A DNA stretch of 64,000 nt. Source: Margaritifera margaritifera. Lineage: Eukaryota; Mollusca; Bivalvia; Unionida; Margaritiferidae. Where the stretch lies: positions 434,001 through 498,000 of the forward strand of contig JAQPZY010000924.1 of the NCBI GenBank assembly GCA_029931535.1, written 5' to 3'. Below the pieces are notes generated by a model. That model did no database searches, was not told the origin of the DNA, and saw nothing but the letters and a program-made list of their open reading frames with translations. Below, one piece after another: positions 23,220 to 33,861 of the stretch. Position 1 is the first letter of the stretch. Each line of letters begins with the position of its first letter. Position numbers and translations under genes: made by a program.

Positions 23220-23590
23220 TGATCATATGACAATGTAAAGGTAGGGGTTCACGTGACTTCTTCTAGCAGCCGAATACGTAGGCATGCGAAGCAGAACCAG
23301 ACTAATGTGTATATGTCGGTTCCTGTGGACAGACGATTTGCAATCATCATTTATCCTCGCCGTAGGCAGTAAACTGTGTAAAGTCGGACGTTTTACCTGC
23401 ACGAGTGAATCTTGTTCATACGTCTCGTTATGCCCGTGCATGTCCTAATTAACATGAGTAGTATACATCTTATATTTCTCGTAGAAATCATTACAATGGC
23501 ACTTCACTATGGTTAATTGATCACGTGGTCTTGGAGAGGCTAGATAAGTCCGTGTAAACCGGAATTCGTCGGATTTCAAGTTCTGAGCTG
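23220..23590 (+). promoter_or_regulatory. CpG-rich candidate promoter and 5' non-coding exon
   Basis: I count about 20 CpG in roughly 370 bp, in marked contrast to the depleted surroundings. Two perfect CACGTG E-boxes lie at 23250-23255 and 23522-23527. The segment ends in a near-consensus donor, GAGCTG|GTAAGTAAAG, with the boundary at 23590. No transposon similarity is visible. The next plausible plus-strand exon with an acceptor is at 33685. Reading this as the first exon and promoter of that gene is inference; no TATA or initiator settles the start site. Confidence 0.35.
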
Positions 23591-24066
23591 GTAAGTAAAG
23601 ATCTGTTTCTTTTACAATGCCAGTGCGCAACTAAATGGCTAGAATACATTTAAGAAGCATTTAATATTTTAAGGGGTGGGATATTTCTGCGATTGCAGCA
23701 TAACATGAGGCTTATATTAACATTATACAACCTACCTTTTGCGTACCTGCCAATCTTCCAGGCAGTGTTGGAAGCTTTTTGCGTCTGAAAATGTGGCTTG
23801 TGGTCCCGGAATAGGGGGGGGGGGGAGGAGATTAAATGTCGTGACCCAAAAAACTACGTCATATAATTGAGAATAAGTTATCAACGTATATAAGCTTATA
23901 TTAAATGACAGGTTAATAAAGGAAACAAAATGTTTTCTCTGAAGCATTTAATACTTTTTAGCAAACTAGTTGGTAGGCAAAGAACTGTCAACGATCATTA
24001 CACGCACGCACACACATGTGTAGCAACAGGGGATGATTTGTTTAGAATTATAGAATATACAAAATT

Positions 24067-24800
24067 GGAAATGTTTTCTGCATAATTTGAGTGTGCAGAT
24101 TTAAAAAATGAACCCATCTTTATGAAATCTTTTCAAAAAAAATTAGCTGGAAGCATTCAAACACAAGTACCATCCACCATTTTTAATATTGATCTTTGGC
24201 ACTTTTTGCAAATTGACTTCGTGTTATTTCAAGTTGAAATCTGCATATTTCTTACATATGTTTATATAGAAATATTTTCTGAACATTCCACTTTAAGAAT
24301 AAATAGACTTTTTCTATGTTCCAGGTAATTCGGAAGCCCCCTTTTGTCTTTTTATCAAGCACCGCCTCTAACATTTTTGCATAAAATACTATATTTTTAA
24401 GTCGGACACAAGTTGAAATTATATGTTGCTCTTAAAATGGAATGTTTTCTGCAAAATTTGAGTGTGCATAATTCAAAAATGAACCGATCTTTATGATCTT
24501 TTCAAATAAATTCACAGGAAGCATTCAAACACATGAACCAATCACCATTGTTTATATTGGTCTTGGGTCACTTTTTGCAAATTCTTGACATGTTATTTCA
24601 TGCTGAAAGTTGCATATTTCTTACATATGGTTATATATAAATGTTTTGTGAACATTCAGCTTCAAGAATAAATTCACATTTTCTATGTTCCGTGTACTTT
24701 CGAAGCCTTTCTGTTCCTTTTTATCATGCGCCCTGCTAACATTTTTGCATGAAATACCAAAATCATGAGTTGTACACAAGTTTAAATTGTATGTTACTCT
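24067..24800. repeat. 371-bp diverged tandem duplication inside the TIR element
   Basis: The unit beginning aatgttttctgcataatttg at 24070 recurs at 24441 in the same order over its full length (ctggaagcattcaaacac, catatttcttacatatg, cttttatc anchors) with roughly 20% divergence. Confidence 0.85.
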
Positions 24801-25306
24801 TAAAAGCAGTAGTGCAAATGCATTAGTGTTCTTGTACATATATACATTGATCTGAAATCACAATTTATTAAATAACAATTGCCATTTTAGAATTTAGTTA
24901 TGATAAGGTTTTTTGGGTCAGTTTTCACATCTGAGGAGTTACCGTTTGTGCTGGCATGGGTGACCTTTGAAAAAGACGTAATGCGTGGGTTTTCCACAAA
25001 TATTTGCACACATTTTACCATTATTCTCGTAAAAAGAACTCCAAAGTATTTAAAAAGGAGGCATAGGCAAGCGTATATGTTCTTTATTTGGTTTTTCTGC
25101 GTTTTGAAAAATTCCGTTTTCGTTTATTTTTGCCAAATACATGTATGTTGTAGAAAAGGCCCAATGTCATATATGCTAAATATAGACATTTGACCTTTCA
25201 ACCATGAATACATTCGGATATAATAATGTCGGCTTTTACATACAAAAGCGGAGAAAGTACCAAGTGTAATGAGGTTTTCATTTTGAGAAAAAGTTAATCT
25301 TGATCG

Positions 25307-25323
25307 CTAGTGCCCTCTAGCGG
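25307..25323 (-). promoter_or_regulatory. CTCF-like motif
   Basis: The minus strand reads CCGCTAGAGGGCACTAG, one mismatch from the core consensus of CTCF, a factor conserved across bilaterians. It lies 12-30 bp inside the right terminus of the TIR element, so it may be a fixed part of that element. Motif match only. Confidence 0.3.
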
Positions 25324-25400
25324 CGGCGCCTGTTGCTAGTATGTGCACAGAGCCACACAATCACAATTACATCGGTATTAAATAAAAATTACACAAAGTC

Positions 25401-25910
25401 TTAACTAGATGCAGACTTTGCTGCTATCAGCAGTTCAGTGGAGGGTTGGAAAATGATGTGCGTGTCATTCATTTTGGCAGTGTACCAGGGAAGAGGGAGG
25501 TCTGGGATATTTTTGGGAAGAAAAAAAAAAAATGAGGTACCAGATGCCTTGATTTGTAGAAAAATAGACCTTATTATATCCATCATAATAGTTTAAGGAA
25601 AAATTTCTCTTGAGATAAAAGGAACAAAATATATCCTGGTTTTAAGAAAAATGTTCATCTTTGCACTTATTTAGAGACCGGATGATATAATTGTTTAAAG
25701 TTTTTCAGTTATTCTCAGTATTGAACATGCTCTTTCTGCACTTCCATTGCTGAGATGGAGTGCCAAACCAGATACATCTATGTCTCGGGTCAAACAAGCA
25801 ATGGCCACAGTAGTTAGAATGTCAAAACTTGGTTTTCCTGAAGGTAGATGATAGTTGTGCATGTCAGTATGGGGTTTACAGTATGTGCAAAGAATAAAAT
25901 GCCACCCCAC
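25401..25910 (-). pseudogene. hAT transposase C-terminal (dimerisation) fragment, copy 1
   Basis: On the minus strand near 25790-25695: GLALHLSNGSAERACSILR, which fits the S-N-x-x-x-E-R-x-F/C-S-x-x-R signature of the hAT dimerisation region as found in DUF4371/ZNF862-like proteins. After an inserted ~185-bp repeat the extreme C-terminus resumes at 25480-25401 (KMNDTHIIF, then ELLIAAKSASS and a stop), matching KPPNKLLTAAKTAS in copy 2. A shared in-frame end point supports a real former gene. Confidence 0.7.
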
Positions 25911-26230
25911 CCCATGCTATTGCATTGAACAAAGTAAAACTCTGTTAACCAAGAGTTCTGAAATTAAGTTTTGCTGGGCTTTGCTTCACAAATGGTCTAT
26001 CCTTCCTTGAATTATAGCTGCTGCGTTTCAACATTTTGCCTTAAAACATGCATCTTTCCACACTATTCCATCTACAACAATAATCATGTTTTGCATTTTA
26101 TGTATGGAGTAAATTCGGATTTCAAAGAAACATTTCTGGTGATCACAAAATAGTCATTAATGTTTCATAAAAAATGGCTGCATCAGTCTCATTCAGGGCA
26201 GTGTAGGGTAATTTGTGTTCCTTTAACATA

Positions 26231-26447
26231 CCATATATATTCGCGTATTATCCGATACCAACTGAAAACTGCATAGACCCAGATCTGCTGGCACATAATG
26301 TGCCAGCAGATCTGGATCTATGCAGTTTGTAAGGACTAATCAGTAGAACAAACAACATAGACCCTGATCTGATGGCGCATTATGTGACAGCAGATCAGGG
26401 TCAATGTTGTTTGCATTTGGACCCGACTTATACACGAGTATATACTG
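26231..26447. mobile_element. MITE with imperfect TIRs and two internal near-perfect hairpins
   Basis: Outer ends ccatatatattcgcgtatta and (reverse complement) cagtatatactcgtgtataa match at about two thirds of 29 positions and are flanked by TA on both sides, as expected of a Tc1/mariner-type target. Inside are two foldbacks: 26268-26326 (29-bp arms, one mismatch, 1-nt loop) and 26349-26413 (32-bp arms, four mismatches, 1-nt loop). Both hairpins share a gatctg(c/a)tggc(a/g)cat core. Non-coding. Confidence 0.7.
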
Positions 26448-26620
26448 TACATCTCTTTGATTTACTTAAAACAATAGGGTTCCACTTTCATGTACTTTAT
26501 CAAAGATGAAAAGACACGTTACACAAATTCGCTGTTGCTGTTGTTAGTTAAGTAGTTTGTGGAGTTGTGGTTATTTATCTGAGATGTCCATTTCCTTTTA
26601 ATGACAATTAACTGTATAAA

Positions 26621-27499
26621 CTGCACTATGGTGATGGGTATACTCTTGTATGAGGATTAAACATGACTGTTTGCTTTATATTGAGGCTACAGATTACAGT
26701 CATATATTGTGGTATCAACAAATGTTTGTCTCTTTTGCAATAAGATTTACTGAAAATCATGTTTTTTACAAACATGATGGGGGGGGGGGTAAAAAGTCAT
26801 GTTTATCATGTGACATGTCATGTTCTGGCATGAGGTCAGATTTCATATCCAAACTGTACCAGACTTTGAATATATGCTTAAATCATCAAAATCTTGGTTG
26901 CATTTGAGGAGTGAGATCCACGCATATTAATGAAGTGAAAGCACATTTGTTGACCTAATTCATGATACAAGTCGTACAAATATAGCACCAAGCCTTTTTA
27001 GGATAGGGCAATGAAACTTGATTACTTTTGATGTCTGCCCAGTAACTTTGCAGCTCTGTCTTAAAGGTCATTATCAGATTACATGATTGTAAATTTTATC
27101 GTCCAACCATGGTAGGCAAGGGACCAAACTTCACTGAATTTCTTTATTTTCAGTGTTCTTTACGGTGATGATAGCAATTATTATTATCATCATCAGTTGC
27201 ACTGGCTTATTTGCATCAGATAGGACATGAAACACTCTAATTTCTCAGTTATCAGTTATTTTATACCTCTCCCTTTTTCCCATTCCTTACAACTTTTAAT
27301 AATTTTAAAAAATTTCAAGACATTCTTTTAGAGCAGTAAAGTTACCTACTTCCACTGATATTATATTTGATCATGATAGTCCTAGCATCATTTGACCATG
27401 ATTCTATATTGATCTCAAGAGTTTCTTTCTTTCTGTCATTGTTGTTTAAGAGCACCTCAACACATTAAAGACTATGTATTTACTAAAACATTGGGATTT
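26621..27499. other. Non-coding stretch, nothing recognised
   Basis: Contains a poly-G tract at about 26779-26788. No repeat family or exon recognised. Confidence 0.45.
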
Positions 27500-27600
27500 A
27501 AGTGCCTTGCCCAGAGACTGACCACAGTAACTGACCCAGGATGGGCTGGGTTGGGCAGGTTTATGACCCGCAACCTCTGGTTTGTAAATGAAAATTGTGC
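27500..27600 (-). mobile_element. Possible SINE remnant (tRNA-related core)
   Basis: The plus strand reads agtgccttgcccagagactg then gacccgcaacctctgg, resembling the reverse complement of the conserved core and B-box side of tRNA-derived SINEs. No A box is visible and no copy elsewhere confirms it. Confidence 0.35.
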
Positions 27601-28270
27601 TGCTCGGACATCCAATATGGTTCCTGCAGTGGCCTTCTTGAAAATCTTCTTGTTGCTACTCGTCCTGAATGGATGGTCTTATGCATATAGGGTTTAACAC
27701 TCGAAAACTTTTTTGATGCATACACTGTAGTTGGTCCTTAATGAAAATGGTGCTGAATTAGACCACCAATATGGCAGCCATCTTTAAATCTTGTTATAGC
27801 TACTCGTCCAGAACAGAAAGTCATATTGACATAAGGTTTTCACCAGAAAACTTCTTATGATGTCTAGTTGGTCCTAAATAAAAATAGTGCAAATCTGAAG
27901 TTCAGTATGGCCACCACACCAGTCATCTTGAAAATCTTGTTACTGCTACTCCTCCCAAGTGGAAATTACTATTAACATGGGGTTTTCACTGGAAGACATC
28001 TTATGATGTCTAGTTGATCCCCCCAAAAAATTGTGCTGATCTTACTTCCAATAAGGCTGCCACAGTGGCCATCTTTATTTTTTTTTATTGCAACTCCTAA
28101 ATGGATGGTCATATTGATATGGGGTTTTCACCAAAAGACTTCTAGTGATATCTAGTAAACAAAAATGGTGCCAATCTAACATCCAATATGCTATCTTTAA
28201 AATCGTTTTATTGCCATTTCTTTTCAACAGAAAGACACACTGACACATGCTTTCCACCAGACTCCTTATG
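27590..28270 (+). mobile_element. Tandem-core element (copy 2), core units only
   Basis: Four to five ~140-147-bp monomers of the 7.7-kb family: atggatggtcttatgcatat, gatgtctagttggtcctaaa and tatggccaccacacc phrases recur in order. Neither the head nor the tail of the family is recognisable. Confidence 0.7.
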
Positions 28271-28849
28271 ATATCAAGTTCCAGACCATACTTATGTCCA
28301 TACATCTGTACCCTGTTGTTCTGTCCATCCCAATAAACTTGTGCTACTATTTTATGCAAATATGATTTTTTTAAACAAATATTTGAGCTTTTTGTATTTT
28401 TGGGGTTGGGTGGGTGTGTGAAGGCCTTGCCAGCATGATTGTGCAAAAATCACTCGACATAAACAAGACTAGGAAGTGTACCTGTCATATTCCCAGACAG
28501 ACTGTGTTATGCCTTTTTGTGACTCCGAAAGTGTTTTGATGCCCCAAGGTGGATCAGTGCATGTGACCTCAAAAATGCAAGTCATCCAATTGAGAATAAG
28601 CTATCTTTTCATACGAGCCTATATAAAATGTGGAAATTAAAATTTCAATAAATTCTTTGAAGCATTTAAAACACTTTAATAAAAAAAATAGTTGGGAGAC
28701 TTCGCACTGTTATCATCACCACACAACATAAACACGCTTATGTGCACACACATAATCCCAACCACATGGACATTAAATAAAAAATACACAGAATTTCTGT
28801 CTTTAAAATCCATTGGACTGCATAGCATAGTTTTAATTAGAGGCAGTTT

Positions 28850-29060
28850 TTGCTGCTGTCAGTAATTTATTAGGGGGTTTGAAGGCAATGCAAATGTTGT
28901 GTTCATCTTTGCACTCATTTGAGATGTATGGTACTGTTGTTCAAACTTCCCAGAATCTCTTGTTGAATTTTTCTCAGCATAGAAAATAACCTTTCTACAT
29001 ATGCACTGCTGTGATGAGGGCCAGATATGGCCATCCTAGTTAGATTAATAAATCATGGGT
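28850..29060 (-). pseudogene. hAT transposase C-terminal fragment, copy 2
   Basis: Minus-strand reading: SSAYVERLFSMLRKIQQEIL near 29010-28950, matching the S-x-E-R-x-F-S-x-x-R dimerisation signature, then, after a frameshift, AFKPPNKLLTAAKTAS and a stop near 28838. It is closer to the family consensus than copy 1. Confidence 0.75.
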
Positions 29061-29144
29061 TTTCATGAAGGTAGATGACAAACTTACTTCCCGGCATGGT
29101 CATATGCATGGATCAAAATAGTGACGGTCTTATAGTCTCCCTTG

Positions 29145-30426
29145 TAATCAATCCTTCTAGACAAGTCGAGCAATTTCAGTTCACAGAAGAGAGGCTTGCT
29201 TGATGCATCCAATGGTTTTCCAAGTACAATTCATGCTGCTCTTTTTCTATAGTTTTGAGTCTTTCAATATTGTGTTTGGAACAACTTCCTCAGATAGTAA
29301 CACCACAGTCAGAAAGTGGCAAAATATAAGCATTATAACAGAGAATCCTTGTTTCCACAGGAAGATATTTCTTTTTCTTTGAAAGTAATGTAATTTTTGA
29401 ATTTACATCTTTATATACTTTGTCGACTTCATCATTCCATTGTTGAAATCTGTTCACATGAACACCTAAGAGTTTATGACTTGCTACATTCTCAATTTCA
29501 CATCCTTTTATGATTAAATCTATACGTGTTTGGCCTAATTGTGCCTGTTGTGAAGTTGTCATCAGCATACATTTTGTTTTATTTCCATTTATGTGCACAT
29601 CATTTTTGTGACACCAATCTTCAATTTTGTTCAAGTCATTGCATTAGTTTGATTGCACAACATTTATGGAGAATCCAGATGAATGAAGTGTAGAATCATC
29701 AGCAAAGAGGTCAACATTTGATACACTTGTAATGAAGGGTAGATCATTTATGAAGAGAAGAAATAAAGAGTTCCAAGCAAGGACTGATCCTTGGGGAACA
29801 CCGGTTTTGATCATTTCTGGTTGCGATGTTGTACTTCTATGCACACTTGGTGTGTTCTCTCTTGTAGATATGAAGCTAACCACTGGATAATTTTGTCATG
29901 AAACTTATAGCATTTAAATTTTGATAGTAAGATGGAATGATTAACAAGATCAAATGCCAAGTTAACAGTTCCAGTTAGGTTTCCTTTGTTCATTTTGCTC
30001 AATATATACATCAGTAATTTTAGTTCACGCTGTTTGACATGAGTGTGCATGTCAAAATCCTGACTATTCCTTATGTAACAGCATATTTTGATTTAAATAA
30101 GAATATGTAGAATTGACTACTTGTTCTTCTATTACTTTAGAAAGAGTGGGTAGTATAGATATTGGTCTGTAATTTTCCGGATTTTCCTGGTCACCTTTCT
30201 TACAAATAGGTGTAACTTTTGCAATTTTGAGCAGGTCAGGATATTCCATAGTTGCAATAATGTTGATTAAATGAATAATTTACATGATTACCAGAGGTGC
30301 AGACAATTTAAGTATTTTGGGTCCAATTCCACCTAATGCTGTAGCTTTGTTTACATTTAGGTTTTTCAATGTTTTGTTAACTTAATGCTCTGTAACATAG
30401 TCCAATGTAAATGGTTCTATATTTTG
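29145..30426 (-). pseudogene. LINE (same family as 17.8 and 38.0 kb) inserted in the hAT element
   Basis: Minus strand from 30426: first RT block (NVNKATALGGIGPKILKLS near 30350), PENYRPISILPTLSKVIEEQ near 30150, a LAFDLVNHSILLSKFK block near 29940, GVPQGSVLAWNSLFLLF near 29790, FADD at 29695-29706 with both aspartates intact, then HINGNKTKCM and KLLGVHVN, a DCGVTI end near 29290, and a short post-RT segment to 29145. Several stops and frameshifts; the 3' UTR and (TAA)n tail are missing, so both ends are truncated. Confidence 0.85.
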
Positions 30427-30700
30427 TCGTTACATTCATCAATCAGAACAGATAAATTGTTATTTTGGCATAGCTCGGTTACTTGTTTGTTAAACATTGG
30501 TGGAATTGCATTATTTATGATAGTCACTGCTTTTGTTCTTTTGCAACTGGATTTCTTACTGATACATGTACATGTAACATTTTCTTACTTAGGTCTGAAA
30601 AATTATCAGCAACTGAAAACGGCATGTGTTCTGCAACGAAATTGCAGAAAAGAACATCAGCTCTTGTGACATGGTCTCTGTTGATGATTGTTTAAACCTG
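30427..30700 (-). pseudogene. hAT transposase fragment ending at the first catalytic aspartate
   Basis: Minus-strand reading from 30692: VTRADVLFCNFVAEHMPFSV, then ADNFSDLSKKM. After a one-base shift comes CKRTKAVTIINNAI, then MFNKQVTELCQNNNLSVLID followed by ECND. This fits the N-terminal half of DUF4371/ZNF862-like hAT transposases, where the LIDESND block carries the first catalytic D. The match stops three codons later, exactly where the LINE begins. Confidence 0.75.
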
Positions 30701-31265
30701 TTAGTTACTTTTAGGATTGATCTCTGCATTCATGCATTGTCCCAAGGCTGGGTGGTGTTGCTATGTGGGCAGATGTCACACACCAGAATCATGCTGTTAA
30801 TATGGTGTTTGCAGTATATGCAAAGCAGAATGACTAATGTCAGTATAGTGTTTGCAGTATGTCCAAAGAATAAAATGTTCTCCATTTCTGCTGTGATTCA
30901 CAAAGTTAAACTCCATCAACCAGAGTTCTAAAATTTAGTTTTGCTGAGCCTTACTTGCTTCACAGATGGCTTATATTTCTCAGAATTAAAACTGTTTCAA
31001 CATTTTTCCTTCCGACTACCAAAATAATAATGTGTTTTATATATGGAGAAAATCCAACTTAAAGAAACATTGTCACGGTTTATGAACTTGCCAATAATCT
31101 TTAATAAAGATGGCTTAAACATTCTAATTCAAGGCATTGATATGTAATAACTTTTGATACATCACCCTAGCTATTATCAGCCAATTAAGTAATCTGTGGA
31201 ATGGTGTCTGTTTATCACTGACCACCTTAGCTTTTAATTGCCGCTATCACAATCAACTGAGGATA

Positions 31266-33499
31266 GGTTTAGAAGAGCTCTAAGCAATACTTTTACTGTT
31301 TATTTATGGCTGCTTTAGGAAAAGATGGCTGTGACATCACGTTTGCATCAGGGTCTCCACCAGAGGCATAATTTTATCAGTCTCACTAGAGAAGCTGCAC
31401 ATATCCATTACAATATACACAATGGTGCATCAATCTTGTGCATTAGGAGCATGTCCAGAACAAAAACATCATGATCAGAGGGTGTTCAGTTTTTTAATAT
31501 TAAGTATATATCTCATGAAGAGAAAAAAAAATGAGCATAAAAGGCAGATGTCTTGTAATGAATGATTTGCACATTGTTGTCAGATCTTAAACCAACCCTT
31601 TCTAAATCACCAACCAAATTGGTAAGTTGAAAAAATGACATAATATTTATATTTTTTCTATTTAATTTCCATACATTGCTAACCTCTATAAAGGCATACG
31701 TGCACACTCAATTTTGGCAGAGTACCAATAGTTCGGGACCAATTATTTAATATTTGTATGAAGATAAACATTTTTTCCTTTATCTCGAGATAAAAAAAAT
31801 TCCCAACAGAATATGACGGATTTAGATTTTTTGCAAATCAGAACAAGAGGGGGTTTTTTTTCAAGCTATTTGAGGGTCAGAATTTTTTTTCTCAGAACTC
31901 GTAGAGCCCTTGGAAGAGTAAATGGTTGGTCCTTTACATTACTGAAGTTTTGTTTCAGCTACATAATTATGATAATGATGGTCATGATGATGATAATGAT
32001 GACGGTAGCAAATTCACATAGTTATTATGTTGTGCTGATTACTTGTTTAGTGATGATGATTTGTTCATTGTTAAATGTTGATTTTTGTGATGATTGCAAT
32101 GTTGATGATAAATTGTCATTGATGTGATGATATGATGATATTGTTTATGTTGTGTTGATTAATGATTTGATTGTGATGATATAAAATATAGGAGAAAGAG
32201 AGACTAGGAAAGTACTAGATTGTTGCTGTTGTCAGTGGTGGTGGTGGTGGTAATTAGGTACTTGAGTACTTAATTGTTTCTAGTTGTTTCTAGTTCTGCT
32301 ATATTGTATTTTACCATATTGATTGTTGACTTGTACCCTGAAGGATAACCGGATGTAATGCAATGATATTAAGACATCTTTTCCTAAACAGCCATACTAC
32401 AGGTTACAGGCTGGAGGCATATATTGTGATGGTCAGGTTAGGTCTCCCTCTCTCTCTCTCTTTGTTGCTAATATTACTGAAAATTCAGATTTTTTAATCA
32501 CAACCATGTCCAGGGGTTGGGGAGTCAAAAATTGTGTTTTTCACATAATACATTGTGTTATGGCATGTATGAGGAAGGTATGTGTGGATGAGTTGATTTG
32601 GTTCCTATAAAGCAAATTTTCTGCTTTTCACAAAGTTTTTAACTCTCTGGGCTTAGATTTGTTTTCTTTCCTTTTTTTTTGGCAGTCAAGTATGCATGTT
32701 TCACAAGCATTATAGTGCTGTTTGCAGGTGAGGCCAACTAAAAAATGTTTTATATTGCACTGGTTTTAAAATTAGGGTAGGCAGGTAGGTATTTAAAAAA
32801 CAAAAAACAAATATTAATCAAATAAGATTTCAAGTGCTTGAAAGTACTTGGAAAAACTGGTTCAATTAGATGCACAAATCAATTCTGACAATGTGATTTT
32901 ATTTATTTTGTTTTTAAAAAAATAATGGGGTTGGGGGTGGGGAAAAAGTGCTAGGGTTGGCAATAAGATACAGGGACGGTTGGCAGACCGGAAACTTTCA
33001 TATTTTTTGTTTTAGTCTGAGTGTTCAATGGCACCATTTGTTGTTTTTGATGATGATCATGATGATGATGACAATAACAAAAAAAAAAAGCAATAACTCA
33101 ATTTCTGTGAGCAATAGTTTTTTATTGGACGACATGTCACATGATTTGATATTTCCCCGTGTTGCACGGTTATTCTTCAAGTCACATGATCATATATTGA
33201 CTTGTATGTGATGTCATATGTTCAGTTCTTAGCGTTAGCTACCCGGTAATTGAAATGGCATTTGTACAGTTTTAAAGCAGATTTTTTAATTTTGTCTCTA
33301 AATCATGTAAAAAAAAAACAATTGCAGACCTTGGTTTTGATGAAGATTCATGGACAAGTAAACCGGTCATATTCATCTCTGCTTCTCATCCATCAGTATG
33401 AGGTTTACTGGTTCATAAACCTTGTTATTCACCTAAATAAAATTCTATAACTATAATATTGTACTTTGAGATTATTTAGATAGTAATAGATGTAGTGGC
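31266..33499. other. Non-coding stretch with simple repeats
   Basis: Holds (GAT)n-like tracts at about 31965-32000, 32048-32160 and 33040-33075, a (GGT)n run near 32236-32252 and a (CT)n run near 32447-32461. The open frame at 31813-32127 follows the GAT tract and shows no family signature. 31690-31810 resembles the insert at 25456-25642 (ttttggcag.gtaccag then a gagataaaa phrase), so both are probably copies of one unnamed repeat. Confidence 0.45.
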
Positions 33500-33502
33500 A
33501 GC

Positions 33503-33600
33503 ATGGTTATTCCCTTGAGGAACTACTATCACTGCAGCAGCGGCATATGCAGTCGGGTTGTGACTATGTCTGTGGCACAGTTTATAATTGTATAATAATG
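33503..33600 (+). pseudogene. Decayed duplicate of the coding exon at 33685
   Basis: From an ATG at 33503 the plus strand reads MVIPLRNYYHCSSG..., clearly related to MVISLRNYYRCSSG of the exon 266 bp downstream. Similarity also covers ~35 bp before the ATG (tttagatag...). The later part diverges and no splice donor follows, so this looks like a dead tandem copy of the exon. Confidence 0.55.
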
Positions 33601-33684
33601 GTTTTCTTTCTCTTTCTTCTTTCATCTTCTCCAATAGTTCTCAATGCAGTATTGCTGTACTTTATATTTTTTTTTCTTTTTCAG

Positions 33685-33861
33685 TAATACGTTTATACAT
33701 TTGAGAGAGCAGTGCTTGAAATCCTCCTTAGTGCTAAGATTTAGATAGAAATTGACGTGATTGCAACAATGGTCATTTCCTTGAGGAATTACTATCGCTG
33801 CAGCAGTGGAGTGAGCAGTATGGTTGTAACGAGATCTATGGCCCGGAGGAGAGAAGCTGAG
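33685..33861 (+). CDS. Candidate host-gene exon with start codon (unknown protein)
   Basis: A strong acceptor (long T tract, ttctttttcag, ending 33684) precedes the exon, and GAG|GTATGT follows at 33861. The ATG at 33769 has an in-frame stop 27 bp upstream, so the first 84 bp are probably 5' UTR. The coding part is 31 codons, beginning MVISLRNYYRCSSG and ending with a basic TRSMARRREAE stretch, and closes in phase 0. No transposon similarity is visible here. The next exon I find in the same strand and phase is at 52384. The basic RS/MARRRE segment resembles N-termini of some Gag-like proteins, so a domesticated Gag is one possibility. The function is unknown. Confidence 0.5.

Larger units (their letters stand above)
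24021..25338. mobile_element. Non-autonomous DNA transposon with TAGCAACAGG inverted termini
   Basis: The left end TAGCAACAGG (24021-24030) and right end CCTGTTGCTA (25329-25338) are exact inverted repeats. They bound the sequence absent from the equivalent place in hAT copy 2, which gives an empty-site comparison. The flanks read ..acatgtg and gtatgtgc.., and the empty site reads cttatgtgcaca, so a short atgtg target duplication is plausible. The interior has a 371-bp tandem duplication and no transposase. Confidence 0.65.
23740..26620 (-). mobile_element. hAT-like DNA transposon, copy 1 (internally deleted, with nested insertions)
   Basis: Segments 23740-24020, 25339-25455, 25643-26230 and 26448-26620 align in order and orientation with 28478-31265. 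Shared anchors include the attgagaataag phrase, ctgaagcattta, cagactttgctgctatcagc, gttttcctgaaggtagatga and agtatgtgcaaagaataaaatg. The interruptions are a 1.3-kb TIR element, a ~185-bp insert (25456-25642) and a 0.2-kb MITE. Compared with copy 2 it lacks the segment coding for the catalytic start. Outer termini and target duplications could not be fixed. Confidence 0.65.
28478..31265 (-). mobile_element. hAT-like DNA transposon, copy 2, split by a LINE
   Basis: Two parts, 28478-29140 and 30427-31265, align with copy 1 at 23740-26620. The intervening 29145-30426 is a minus-strand LINE. This copy keeps the transposase segment leading to the first catalytic aspartate (30427-30700), which copy 1 lacks, but the centre of the transposase is missing. 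An extra short duplication (ggtgtttgcagtatatgcaa) lies near 30800-30860. Confidence 0.65.

Noticed and set aside
31813..32127. 104-codon frame with many methionines
   Set aside because: Arises from a GAT/ATG-rich simple repeat.
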